Positions 18,261 through 28,014 of a stretch of DNA of 64,000 bases are shown one piece after another. How positions within the stretch are numbered: the stretch's first letter is position 1; each line of letters begins with the position of its first letter. Source of the DNA: Flavobacteriaceae bacterium (GTDB lineage: Bacteria; Bacteroidota; Bacteroidia; Flavobacteriales; Flavobacteriaceae); contig JALSVQ010000017.1 in assembly GCA_027073495.1 (NCBI GenBank), positions 1-64,000 of the forward strand. The letters run 5' to 3'. Under the pieces are notes generated by a model that made no database searches, had not been told where the DNA came from, and saw only the letters and a program-made list of their open reading frames with translations. A program made the position numbers and the translations under genes.

Positions 18261-18674
18261 ATGAAAAAATTAATGAAATCCGTAGTTGTAGCACTTCTTT
18301 TTGTGGCTACATTACAAGCACAAGAACTAAACAGTATTTCTAATACTGTAGTTAACGTAGAAAAAATGGGAATTTTTGAATTTCAAGAAAAGACCATAGA
18401 TTATGGTGTTATTAAGAAAAATGCTGATGGTGCCCGTGAATTTACATTTAAAAATGTAGGGCAAGCACCTATTATTATCACCAAAGTAAAAGCAAGTTGT
18501 GGTTGTACAGTACCTACTAAGCCTGCAAAAGCTATTATGCCAGGAGAAAAAGCTGTTATCAAAGTATCTTATGATACCAAAAGATTGGGTGCTTTTTCAA
18601 AAACGATTACGGTATCTTCTAATGCAAAACAAAAACAATATGTTTTGCATATCAAAGGAACAGTAGTACAATAA
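18261..18674 (+). CDS. DUF1573 domain-containing exported protein
   Basis: DYGVIKKNADGAREFTFKNVGQAPIIITKVKASCGCTVP...MPGEKAVIKVSYDTKRLGAFSKTITVSSN. Confidence 0.93.
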   Translation: MKKLMKSVVVALLFVATLQAQELNSISNTVVNVEKMGIFEFQEKTIDYGVIKKNADGAREFTFKNVGQAPIIITKVKASCGCTVPTKPAKAIMPGEKAVIKVSYDTKRLGAFSKTITVSSNAKQKQYVLHIKGTVVQ

Positions 18675-18680
18675 GGCAAT

Positions 18681-18725
18681 AAAAAAGAGTCAACAAAAGA
18701 ATAATTATTTTGTTGACTCTTTTTT
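18681..18725 (+). terminator. Intrinsic terminator
   Basis: aaaaaagagtcaacaaaa...ttttgttgactctttttt. Confidence 0.92.
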
Positions 18726-18921
18726 GTTTACACTATTGCAATATAGTGTTGTCCGACTAAAATCATTCCATTTTCTGTGAAGTCAATCTATTATCTCATG
18801 TGTTCTAACGAAGCGGTCTTTTGTCTTTTATCGAATACTAATGTGAATTTATAAACTATTACAATAGTCTTTTACTATTAAATTTACTAATTTGCACAAG
18901 TCTTAAACTTTAAAATACCAA

Positions 18922-19977
18922 ATGCAAAAACTATTATTAACCCTTTTCTTATGCTTTAGTAGTATAGCAAACGCACAATTTATCTTTTCGGGAAAAGTAA
19001 ATGCTGATTTTCAAGACGCTACCGCATACTTAAGTATAGTGGATGATTGTAATAAGAAATCACTATTTATAACCGAAGCGATACTTATGGAAGCGCCAGT
19101 TGATAGTGTTGGAAGTTTTAATTTTCAAGGAACTATTCTTGACCAGAAAAATAAGATTTACAAAATACATATTGACAAATGCAATGAGAATGTCACCGAT
19201 TTTAAGCATTTAATGAATCATTGTGATGCGAGTCGTGAGATTCTTTTCATTGCGAATGTTAATGATAGCATTTTCTTTCCATTAAATGATTTGGAACAAG
19301 TTTTTTGTACTGTGAGCACTAAAAAATCATATCATAATGCCTTGTTAGAAATAGATGACTTACACGAAAAACTCTTTGCAGATTTACAATTTTCAAAAAG
19401 TGATTTGCAACGTCATACCATCTACAAAAACCATTTTTTGAGCTTACAAAAATTTGCTAAAACCTTTCACGAACCTCTTGCTGAACTGTATGCTTTTCAG
19501 TTGTATGCCGATGAAAAATCGTTTAGTCGTACAGCGTATTTAAAAGATTTAAAAAAATCAAATTATTATAAAGAACTTCTTTTACAGCTAAAGAAAAAGT
19601 ATCCTAAATCTACTTATCTAACGAATTATCAATATGCTCTGAAACGAGATAAACACCCTTTTCTTGACAAAAGTGCTGTTTTTTCCAAAAAAACACTATT
19701 TATTGTATTATTTATATCACTTTTAATTAATGTGCTATTTTTTTATAAGCAGTTCCAATCTAAAAATAAAATAAAGCATAAAGAAGTAGATTACAAGAAA
19801 GTATTGACCAATCAAGAACAAAAAGTTTTTGAATTAATGTTATCGCAATCAAACAAAGAGATTGCAGCATCATTATTTGTAAGTGTGAGCACAGTCAAAA
19901 CGCATATCAATAATATTTACTCCAAATTAGGTATTGCTTCACGTCGCGAAATCGAACACTTTTTTAATGCCGATTAA
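18922..19977 (+). CDS. Membrane-anchored LuxR-type HTH regulator with extracytoplasmic N-terminal domain
   Basis: Signal peptide, single TM (TLFIVLFISLLINVLFFY), C-terminal LTNQEQKVFELMLSQSNKEIAASLFVSVSTVKTHINNIYSKLGIASRREI. Confidence 0.85.
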   Translation: MQKLLLTLFLCFSSIANAQFIFSGKVNADFQDATAYLSIVDDCNKKSLFITEAILMEAPVDSVGSFNFQGTILDQKNKIYKIHIDKCNENVTDFKHLMNHCDASREILFIANVNDSIFFPLNDLEQVFCTVSTKKSYHNALLEIDDLHEKLFADLQFSKSDLQRHTIYKNHFLSLQKFAKTFHEPLAELYAFQLYADEKSFSRTAYLKDLKKSNYYKELLLQLKKKYPKSTYLTNYQYALKRDKHPFLDKSAVFSKKTLFIVLFISLLINVLFFYKQFQSKNKIKHKEVDYKKVLTNQEQKVFELMLSQSNKEIAASLFVSVSTVKTHINNIYSKLGIASRREIEHFFNAD

Positions 19978-20022
19978 AAAATTTATTTCTTTATATTTGC
20001 CCTTTAATCTTAATACAAGCAC

Positions 20023-21450
20023 ATGGCATCTATAAAAGAGATATTGGCACTAGCGCCAACAGAACAAGAAATAGCAATTAACGGTTGGGTACGTACTTTT
20101 AGAAGTAATCGTTTTGTAGCACTAAATGATGGTTCTACAATACACAATATACAATGTGTGCTAGATTTTGAAAACTATGAAGAAGCACTACTTAAACGCA
20201 TAACTACAGGAGCATCACTAGCTGTTATAGGTAAACTGGTAGCGAGTCAAGGAAAAGGGCAAAAAGTAGAGTTACAAGTAGAAAAACTTACTATTTTAGG
20301 AGATTCTGATCCTGATAAATACCCGATACAACCAAAACGCCATACTTTGGAGTTTTTGCGAGAAAATGCCCATCTTCGTGTGCGAACCAATACGTTTTCT
20401 GCAGTGATGCGCGTGCGTTCAACACTAGCTTTTGCAGTACATCAATATTTTCAAGAGCATGGATTTTTCTATGTAAACACACCTATTATCACAGGTTCAG
20501 ATGCCGAAGGAGCAGGAGAAATGTTTCGTGTCACCAATTTAGATTTAAACAATATTCCTAAAGCAGAAGATGGTAAAATAGACACAAGAAAAGACTTTTT
20601 TGGAAAAGAAACAAACCTTACTGTTTCGGGACAATTAGAAGCCGAGACCTATGCTATGGGTCTTGGAAAAGTATACACTTTTGGTCCTACTTTTAGAGCA
20701 GAAAATTCCAATACAACACGCCACTTGGCAGAATTTTGGATGATAGAACCTGAAGTAGCATTCAATGATTTGGAAGATAATATGACGCTTGCCGAAGACT
20801 TTATAAAATATGTATTAAAATACACTTTGGAGCACTGTGAAGCTGATTTAGCCTTTTTAGAGCAACGTTTAATACAAGAAGAAAAGTCAAAACCACAAAA
20901 AGACCGCAGTGATATGCCATTGCTAGAAAAACTACGTTTTGTTGTCGATAATGATTTTGTACGTCTTTCATACACCGATGCTATAGAAATATTGAAAAAC
21001 TCAAAACCCAATAAGAAAAAGAAATTTCAATTTCCTGTTAATGAATGGGGCGTTGATTTGCAAAGTGAACATGAGCGCTTTTTGGTAGAAAAACATTTTA
21101 AAAAACCCGTAGTTTTATTTGATTATCCAGCAAACATCAAAGCATTTTATATGCGTATGAACGAAGATGGTAAAACCGTTCGTGCTATGGATGTACTTTT
21201 CCCTGGTATTGGAGAAATGGTTGGTGGTTCACAACGTGAAGAACGTTTGGATGTGCTCCAAGAAAAAATGAAAACGATCGGTATTGACCAAGAAGAATTA
21301 TATTGGTATTTAGATACGCGCCGATTTGGCTCTGCTGTACATTCAGGCTTTGGATTAGGTTTTGAACGTTTGGTGCTTTTTGCTACTGGAATGGGTAATA
21401 TACGTGATGTGATACCTTATCCACGTTACCCTAAAAATGCAGCCTTTTAA
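20023..21450 (+). CDS. asnS: Asparaginyl-tRNA synthetase
   Basis: OB-fold plus class II motifs ([51 protein letters not shown]). Confidence 0.97.
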   Translation: MASIKEILALAPTEQEIAINGWVRTFRSNRFVALNDGSTIHNIQCVLDFENYEEALLKRITTGASLAVIGKLVASQGKGQKVELQVEKLTILGDSDPDKYPIQPKRHTLEFLRENAHLRVRTNTFSAVMRVRSTLAFAVHQYFQEHGFFYVNTPIITGSDAEGAGEMFRVTNLDLNNIPKAEDGKIDTRKDFFGKETNLTVSGQLEAETYAMGLGKVYTFGPTFRAENSNTTRHLAEFWMIEPEVAFNDLEDNMTLAEDFIKYVLKYTLEHCEADLAFLEQRLIQEEKSKPQKDRSDMPLLEKLRFVVDNDFVRLSYTDAIEILKNSKPNKKKKFQFPVNEWGVDLQSEHERFLVEKHFKKPVVLFDYPANIKAFYMRMNEDGKTVRAMDVLFPGIGEMVGGSQREERLDVLQEKMKTIGIDQEELYWYLDTRRFGSAVHSGFGLGFERLVLFATGMGNIRDVIPYPRYPKNAAF

Positions 21451-21540
21451 AAGTCGAAAATAAGATATAAAACATTTTGATTTTTCAATCAAATTTAGTA
21501 TATTTGAGCAGATATAAACATAAATTTAAAACAAACAACT

Positions 21541-22449
21541 ATGGGGCCATTTTTAGGATTTTTATTAATTTTAGTGCTAATAACGATAATTTCCACAGCA
21601 TTTACAGTAAAACAACAAACGGCTGTAATCACGGAACTTTTTGGGAAATTCAAATCGATAAGACAAGCAGGGTTACACTTCAAGGTGCCTTTTTTTGAAC
21701 GTATAGCGGGTAGAATAAGTTTAAAAATACAACAGCTAGACGTAATAGTAGAAACAAAAACAAAAGATGATGTATTTGTACATCTTAAAATATCTGTTCA
21801 GTTTTTGGTGCAACGTGAGCATGTATATGATGCATTCTATAAGCTTCAAAATCCGCATGAGCAAATTACAGCATTTATTTTTGACGTAGTACGTGCAGAA
21901 GTGCCAAAAATGATATTGGATGATGTTTTTGAGAAAAAAGAAGAAATAGCACTAGCAATACAACGTGACCTTAAGGAAGCGATGCTTAATTATGGTTATG
22001 ATATCATTAAAGCTTTAGTAACAGATATTGACCCAGATGAAAATGTAAAAATAGCGATGAACCGTATTAATGCGGCAGAACGTGAAAAAGTTGCAGCACA
22101 ACATGAGGGAGACGCTCAACGTATTTTGATAGTAGAACGTGCCAAAGCCGAAGCAGAAAGCAAAAGGCTACAAGGTAAAGGTATAGCTGATCAACGTAGA
22201 GAAATAGCACGCGGTTTGGAAGAATCTGTAGATGTATTGAACCGTGCAGGTATTAACTCACAAGAAGCATCAGCATTGATTGTTATTACACAACACTATG
22301 ATACTTTGCAAAGTATTGGTGCAGATACCAATTCAAACTTAATACTTTTACCAAACAATCCAACGGCAGCCTCTGGTCTGTTGACTGATATGGTAACGAG
22401 TTTGGTAGCAGCAAACAAAATGAATGATGCAGAGAAGAAAAATAAGTAA
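21541..22449 (+). CDS. SPFH/Band 7 (prohibitin-like) membrane protein
   Basis: N-terminal TM, GLHFKVPFFERI, AAEREKVAAQHEGDAQRILIVERAKAEAES. Confidence 0.94.
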   Translation: MGPFLGFLLILVLITIISTAFTVKQQTAVITELFGKFKSIRQAGLHFKVPFFERIAGRISLKIQQLDVIVETKTKDDVFVHLKISVQFLVQREHVYDAFYKLQNPHEQITAFIFDVVRAEVPKMILDDVFEKKEEIALAIQRDLKEAMLNYGYDIIKALVTDIDPDENVKIAMNRINAAEREKVAAQHEGDAQRILIVERAKAEAESKRLQGKGIADQRREIARGLEESVDVLNRAGINSQEASALIVITQHYDTLQSIGADTNSNLILLPNNPTAASGLLTDMVTSLVAANKMNDAEKKNK

Positions 22450-22510
22450 TTATTTTTAACAATATTTCAAAGCGTGTATGATATACACGCTTTTTTTATA
22501 CCTTTGTTTT

Positions 22511-22759
22511 ATGAAACGTTTTCTACAAATATTCTTTTTAGCAAATATTATACTCTTAGTTTTTGGCTATTATATCAAGGCTGATGATATCATTCAAGGC
22601 AATCGTTATATTGGTATAGCAGTGGTTGTGTTTGCTTTTGTGTTTTTACCTTTATTTCTTTACTATCGCTATAAAGGGCGGACATTGAAAGAATATACTG
22701 ATTTGGATAAACTTATACGTGAACATTCTGAAATCTATCCTAAAGATAAGCAAGAATAA
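22511..22759 (+). CDS. Small two-TM membrane protein
   Basis: MKRFLQIFFLANIILLVFGYYIKADD...; start moved from 22478 because TACCTTTG lies just upstream of ATG 22511. Confidence 0.65.
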   Translation: MKRFLQIFFLANIILLVFGYYIKADDIIQGNRYIGIAVVVFAFVFLPLFLYYRYKGRTLKEYTDLDKLIREHSEIYPKDKQE

Positions 22760-22790
22760 GGATTTTCTTATAAAAAATATATACACAAAA

Positions 22791-22816
22791 AAAGACCATC
22801 AATTTGATGGTCTTTG
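22791..22816. terminator. Bidirectional hairpin between convergent genes
   Basis: aaagaccatcaatttgatggtcttt. Confidence 0.85.
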
Positions 22817-22837
22817 TTGTTGTTGTTTTGTTTGCTA

Positions 22838-23098
22838 TTAAGCCTCAAAAGGAACAATAGAAACATAAGATTTGTTATCTCTCTTTTTAGTGAATTTCAC
22901 TAATCCATCAACTTTGGCGTGCAATGTATGGTCTTTTCCCATATATACATTTTCACCAGGATGATGTTGTGTTCCGCGTTGTCTAATAATGATGTTACCA
23001 GCAATAGCTGCTTGGCCACCAAATATTTTTACACCGAGTCTTTTACTTTCTGACTCTCTACCATTCTTCGAACTACCTACACCTTTCTTATGTGCCAT
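22838..23098 (-). CDS. rpmA: 50S ribosomal protein L27
   Basis: [29 protein letters not shown]...[28 protein letters not shown]. Confidence 0.98.
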   Translation of the reverse strand: MAHKKGVGSSKNGRESESKRLGVKIFGGQAAIAGNIIIRQRGTQHHPGENVYMGKDHTLHAKVDGLVKFTKKRDNKSYVSIVPFEA

Positions 23099-23144
23099 AA
23101 TGTTTTATGTTTTAGGTTAATTATTTTATTTAATAAAAATCAGA

Positions 23145-23879
23145 TTACGCTTTACCGCCATCTAATTCATCTTGCCATTTTTTTAAAGCATCCCAATCAC
23201 CTTCTGCAGCCATTTTAGCTTGTGCAGGCCAAGTTGTTGGGTCGTGCATTCTATATCTGCTACCTGCAGCATCTAAGATAGCTTGGATATCTGCTAAATC
23301 TGCAGCAGCTAATTTTGCAAATGTTTCAAAACCTCCATCGGTTAATAAACCTGCTATTTTTGGCCCAATACCTTCTATTTTTTTAAGATCATCACCTTTG
23401 CTAACTTTTTTTGTAGCTTTTTCTTTGGTAGCTGGTTTTTCAGCTTTAACAGCAGTTTCTTTTTTCACTGGGTTTTTAGCAGCTGGTTTTACAGCGGCAA
23501 CCGTTTCTTTTTTTACTGCTTTTTTAGCAACTGGTTTAGCTTTAGCAGCTTTTTTAGTTGATTTGTGACCAGAAGCAACAATGCTTTCGATAACTAATTC
23601 AGTTAAATACTGACGGTGTCCATTTCTAAGTTTGTAACCTTTTCTTCTTTTCTTTTTGAAAACGATTACTTTATCTCCTTTTAAGTGTTTTACCACCTTG
23701 GCAGTCACTGCTGCTCCTTCGATAGCTGGGGCGCCAATGGTTACTGCTCCATCATCTATAAGAAGTACATTATCAAAGGTCACATTTGCGCCTTCATCTT
23801 CTTTTAAACGATGTACAAATAACTTTTGATCTTTAGCAACTTTAAATTGCTGCCCTGCTATTTCCACTATTGCGTACAT
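23145..23879 (-). CDS. rplU: 50S ribosomal protein L21 with Lys/Ala linker and C-terminal helix-hairpin-helix extension
   Basis: L21 domain ([14 protein letters not shown]...[25 protein letters not shown]) followed by [44 protein letters not shown]. Confidence 0.96.
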   Translation of the reverse strand: MYAIVEIAGQQFKVAKDQKLFVHRLKEDEGANVTFDNVLLIDDGAVTIGAPAIEGAAVTAKVVKHLKGDKVIVFKKKRRKGYKLRNGHRQYLTELVIESIVASGHKSTKKAAKAKPVAKKAVKKETVAAVKPAAKNPVKKETAVKAEKPATKEKATKKVSKGDDLKKIEGIGPKIAGLLTDGGFETFAKLAAADLADIQAILDAAGSRYRMHDPTTWPAQAKMAAEGDWDALKKWQDELDGGKA

Positions 23880-24189
23880 ATAATACAGTTTAATTTGTTA
23901 TTAAATACATTAAAAATTGTCTGCAAAGATAATAAAAATAATTAAAACACAATATTGTTTTTAATTATTTAAAACTTAAACGTTTTAAATAAAGCTAAAT
24001 AATTCTTTGCAAGAATATGTTTATTCTAAAAAAAATGCTACTTCAAAAGCACACTTCAATTGAGTACGATGTGTTTTTTGAGGGGAATCACATCAGAAGC
24101 TATTTTTGAGAGGAAAATAGTGTTAAGTTTTGAAGGGCTGTCTAATGACAACCCTTCTTTAATTATATGTACCGCTACAGATAGACAAA

Positions 24190-25197
24190 TTACACTTCGT
24201 AGGTTTCTCCACTAAAAAACAAATCATCTACTTTAGTAAATTTAGAATTTGCCTTAACTTCTTTGGTTAAAGCATCTTCACGTTGTTCATAGGTTAACTC
24301 TTCAGAAGCTCTAATAATACCCGTAACCATTGGATATTCTAATTTTGCCAACATGGTATGCAATGTATTATCGTGTTCTTTTGCATTATGAATTAATATA
24401 TCTTCTTCTTTAACACCATTTTCGCCAATAGTAACAACTTCTAATTTTAATCCGTTAAGTATTAAACCTTTGTTTTTTTCTTTACCAAAAATCATTGGTT
24501 TTCCATGCTCAACAAGTAGTTGTTTATCTTCTCTAACCGTTTTATCTGTATATTGTGTAAAACATCCATCATTAAAAATAACACAATTTTGCATCACTTC
24601 TATTAAAGACGTTCCTTGAAATTTTTCCGCTTCAATAAAAGTTTTAGTCATTTCTTTAGGATTATTTCCTGCTAATCGCGCAAAGAATCGCGCATTAGCT
24701 CCCATTGCTAAAACACCAGGAGAAAACGGTGGTTGTGTATTTCCGTAAGGTGAAGTTTTTGTTTTTTGACCGATTAATGAAGTTGGCGAAAATTGCCCTT
24801 TGGTCAAACCATAAATTTCATTATTAAAAAGAATAATATTAATGTTAACATTTCTTCTTAACACATGTATAAAATGATTTCCTCCAATAGCCAATGAATC
24901 ACCATCACCTGTTATAGTCCAAACACTTAATTCTGGATTGGCTAGTTTAGTACCAGTAGCAATTGCAGCTGCTCTACCGTGAATACTATGCATCCCATAA
25001 GTATCCATATAATACGGAAAACGCGAAGAACACCCAATACCAGATATAAATACCACATCTTCTTTTTTTATGCCCATTTCAGGAAGTGCTTTTTGCATCG
25101 ATCTTAAAATTACATAGTCATCACAACCAGGACACCATCTTACTTCTTGATCACTTGCAAAATCTTTAAATGTATATTTTTTTACTGCTGTATCCAT
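24190..25197 (-). CDS. korB: 2-oxoacid:ferredoxin oxidoreductase subunit beta
   Basis: VRWCPGCDDYVILRSMQKALPE; GIGCSSRFPYYMDTYGMHSIHGRAAAIATG; TPP motif GDGDSLAIGGNH. Confidence 0.95.
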   Translation of the reverse strand: MDTAVKKYTFKDFASDQEVRWCPGCDDYVILRSMQKALPEMGIKKEDVVFISGIGCSSRFPYYMDTYGMHSIHGRAAAIATGTKLANPELSVWTITGDGDSLAIGGNHFIHVLRRNVNINIILFNNEIYGLTKGQFSPTSLIGQKTKTSPYGNTQPPFSPGVLAMGANARFFARLAGNNPKEMTKTFIEAEKFQGTSLIEVMQNCVIFNDGCFTQYTDKTVREDKQLLVEHGKPMIFGKEKNKGLILNGLKLEVVTIGENGVKEEDILIHNAKEHDNTLHTMLAKLEYPMVTGIIRASEELTYEQREDALTKEVKANSKFTKVDDLFFSGETYEV

Positions 25198-27044
25198 TAT
25201 AGTAGTGTTTTAAATTTTTGAGTTAATTCATTTGCACCAAAAGGCAAGCCTTGAATTTTATTGTATTGTGAAAATATAAATTCAGGAAAGTTACTTCGTA
25301 ATAGCATAACTAACTGTCCATTATTTAATTCACAAACTATTATTTTTTTAAATTTAGCAAATACTGCTGCTGTATTTTTTGGCATCGGATTGATATAATT
25401 AAAATGCGCATGACCTATTTTAAGTCCTTCGTCTTCTGCTAATTTTTTTGTAGCCGAATGTAACGAACCAAATGTTCCTCCCCAACCAACAACGAGTAAG
25501 TCACCTTCTTCATTAAAATCTGCTTTTAAATCTGGGATACTATTTTGTACGCGTTGTACTTTTTCAGCTCTTATTTTGGTCATATATTCATGGTTCTTTG
25601 GAACATATGATACATTTCCTGTAGTTTTATCTTTTTCTAACCCACCAACACGATGCTCAAAACCCTCTGTGCCGGGAATAGCCCATGCTCTAGCTAAAGT
25701 TTCCGTATCTCTATCATATACATTCCATGCTTCAGAATTGCTACCTGCTGCAATTTTTTTATTCGAAATACTAGGCATATCATTAATCGATTTTATTTTC
25801 CAAGGCTCAGAACCATTAGCAATATATCCATCGGTTAATAATAAAACAGGTGTCATATGCTCTAAAGTGAGCTTTGCCGCTTCGTAAGCCCAATCAAAAC
25901 AATTGGCAGGCGTACTTGCAGCAATAACGATTAATGGACTTTCTCCATTACGACCATACATAGCTTGTAGCAAATCCGATTGTTCCGTTTTTGTAGGTAA
26001 TCCTGTTGAAGGACCACCACGTTGCACATCGACAATTACTAAAGGTAATTCTAAAATCATGGCTAAACCAACAGCTTCACCTTTTAAGGCTAAACCTGGT
26101 CCAGAAGTAGTAGTAATGGCCAAATCTCCAGCAAAAGAAGCGCCAATAGCAGACGTAACCCCTGCAATTTCGTCTTCTGCCTGAAAAGCTTTTACACCAA
26201 AATGTTTATGTTTTACCAATTCGTGTAATATATCAGAAGCAGGCGTAATAGGATAAGAACCTAAAAACAATTCCAATCCAGATTTTTCAGCAGCAGCTAA
26301 AAATCCCCAAGCCGTTGCTGTATTACCATTAATAATACGGTATTGCCCTTTTGGCATTTTTGATGGCGCAATAACATATGAATTTGGAATTAACTCTAAT
26401 GTTTCAGCAAAATAGAAACCAGTTTTTAATACTTTTGAATTTGCCTCAGCTATAATTGGCTTTTTAGCAAATTTCTTTTTAAAGAAATCTAAAGTATGTT
26501 CCATATCGCGATGGTACATCCAATAAACCATTCCTAAAGCAAACATATTTTTACTTCGTGTAATAGATTTATTATCTAATCCCATTCCAGATAATGCTTC
26601 TTTGGTTAATGAAGTCATAGCAACTTCGATAACGCGATAATTATTTAAACTTCCATCTTCTAGTGGATTACTTGCATAAAGTGCTTTTTCTAAATTCTTT
26701 TTTGTAAATGAATCGGTATCAACTATTATGGTATGACCGGGTTTTAATGCCTCAATATTGGTTTTTAAAGCCGCAGGATTCATACAAACTAATAAATCTA
26801 AATCTTCACCAGGAGTACATATCTCCACACTACCAATATGTACTTGAAAGCCACTTACACCATAAAGACTCCCTTGAGGTGCTCTAATTTCTGCAGGATA
26901 GTTTGGGAATGTAGCTACATCATTTCCAAACATAGCCGAAGTATCGGTAAACTGCATACCTGTAAGTTGCATGCCATCGCCAGAGTCACCAACAAAACGG
27001 ATAACTACATGATCTAATGCTTCTTCTTTATTTTTTATTGCCAT
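25197..27044 (-). CDS. korA: 2-oxoacid:ferredoxin oxidoreductase subunit alpha (gamma-alpha fusion)
   Basis: VIRFVGDSGDGMQLTGMQFTDTSA (gamma domain); AFQAEDEIAGVTSAIGASFAG; DVQRGGPSTGLPTKTEQSDLLQAMYGRNGE. Confidence 0.95.
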   Translation of the reverse strand: MAIKNKEEALDHVVIRFVGDSGDGMQLTGMQFTDTSAMFGNDVATFPNYPAEIRAPQGSLYGVSGFQVHIGSVEICTPGEDLDLLVCMNPAALKTNIEALKPGHTIIVDTDSFTKKNLEKALYASNPLEDGSLNNYRVIEVAMTSLTKEALSGMGLDNKSITRSKNMFALGMVYWMYHRDMEHTLDFFKKKFAKKPIIAEANSKVLKTGFYFAETLELIPNSYVIAPSKMPKGQYRIINGNTATAWGFLAAAEKSGLELFLGSYPITPASDILHELVKHKHFGVKAFQAEDEIAGVTSAIGASFAGDLAITTTSGPGLALKGEAVGLAMILELPLVIVDVQRGGPSTGLPTKTEQSDLLQAMYGRNGESPLIVIAASTPANCFDWAYEAAKLTLEHMTPVLLLTDGYIANGSEPWKIKSINDMPSISNKKIAAGSNSEAWNVYDRDTETLARAWAIPGTEGFEHRVGGLEKDKTTGNVSYVPKNHEYMTKIRAEKVQRVQNSIPDLKADFNEEGDLLVVGWGGTFGSLHSATKKLAEDEGLKIGHAHFNYINPMPKNTAAVFAKFKKIIVCELNNGQLVMLLRSNFPEFIFSQYNKIQGLPFGANELTQKFKTLL

Positions 27045-27164
27045 TTTAAGCTAATTTTAAGTTTGTTGATAAATAGTATTAATGGACTATTTATTAATTG
27101 GCAAATTTAGAATAAATAAGTGTAATGATTCCGTTCTTACAGCAATATTTTAAGAAACTATTTA

Positions 27165-27305
27165 GTCACCAATAAATTTTAATCCAACACTTATAATATT
27201 AGCTTTAAAACCGTTGCATCATTTCTATATGATTAAAATTAAATCTCGTATTTTTATGCCATATTTTCCGATTTGGAATTTTGTAAATATATCATAACAT
27301 TTTAT
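27165..27305 (-). pseudogene. Frameshifted 3' remnant of a DUF3570-type gene
   Basis: DNA similarity to the 3' end of the intact gene (28013-28155); encodes ...CNGFKANIISVGLKFIGD* versus intact DNGFKANIVSIGMKFVGD*, with in-frame stops and compensating indels. Confidence 0.85.
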
Positions 27306-27365
27306 ACTCGTTAAATAATGTAATTTTAATCAATTAATAACGACTTACAATTTAAAACCAACCAA

Positions 27366-27980
27366 ATGCTATTAGTATTACATTTTATTTTAGGAATAAT
27401 CACTTCTTTTTTAGGTTCATTAGCACCAAGCATGCTCAATATGACTGCTGCAAAAATTAGTTTAACCAAAGGTAAAAATGAAGCTATGAAATTTGCTTTT
27501 GCAGTTTCTATTATAGTATTGATACAAGCTTATGTTGCCACTTTATTTACACGCTATTTACGTAAAAATCCTACTTTTGTTCAGTCTTTGCAAAAAATAG
27601 CCTTAGTTATTTTCGCTTTGTTAGCAGTTTATTTTTACTTGCAATTTAAAAAAGATAAAGTAAAAACTACCAAAGATAAAGGTTACAAAAATGCATTTTT
27701 AGTTGGTCTGCTACTTTCGTCTTTAAATATGTTTTCCATTCCATTTTATTGTGGTATTACTACCGCTTTAGATCTTGCAGGTTGGTTGGAGTTTTCGCAA
27801 GTCTATATCATTGCATTTGTTTTTGGTTCGGCTATTGGCACTTTTTTACTTTTATTTATGTATTTAAATTATGCAGAAAAAATACAAGCTAAATCAAAAG
27901 GATTATCAAAAAATTTAAATCTAATTTTAAGTATTTTAACAGGAGTTTTGGCTTTGGTTACTTTGTTTAAAGTGCTTTAA
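27366..27980 (+). CDS. LysE/RhtB-type exporter-like membrane protein
   Basis: Six-TM pattern; LGSLAPSMLNMTAAKISLTKGKNEAMKFAFAVS resembles the LysE N-terminus. Confidence 0.75.
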   Translation: MLLVLHFILGIITSFLGSLAPSMLNMTAAKISLTKGKNEAMKFAFAVSIIVLIQAYVATLFTRYLRKNPTFVQSLQKIALVIFALLAVYFYLQFKKDKVKTTKDKGYKNAFLVGLLLSSLNMFSIPFYCGITTALDLAGWLEFSQVYIIAFVFGSAIGTFLLLFMYLNYAEKIQAKSKGLSKNLNLILSILTGVLALVTLFKVL

Positions 27981-28014
27981 TAAAATTTTAAAACAGTAGC
28001 AACACATCCATTAT

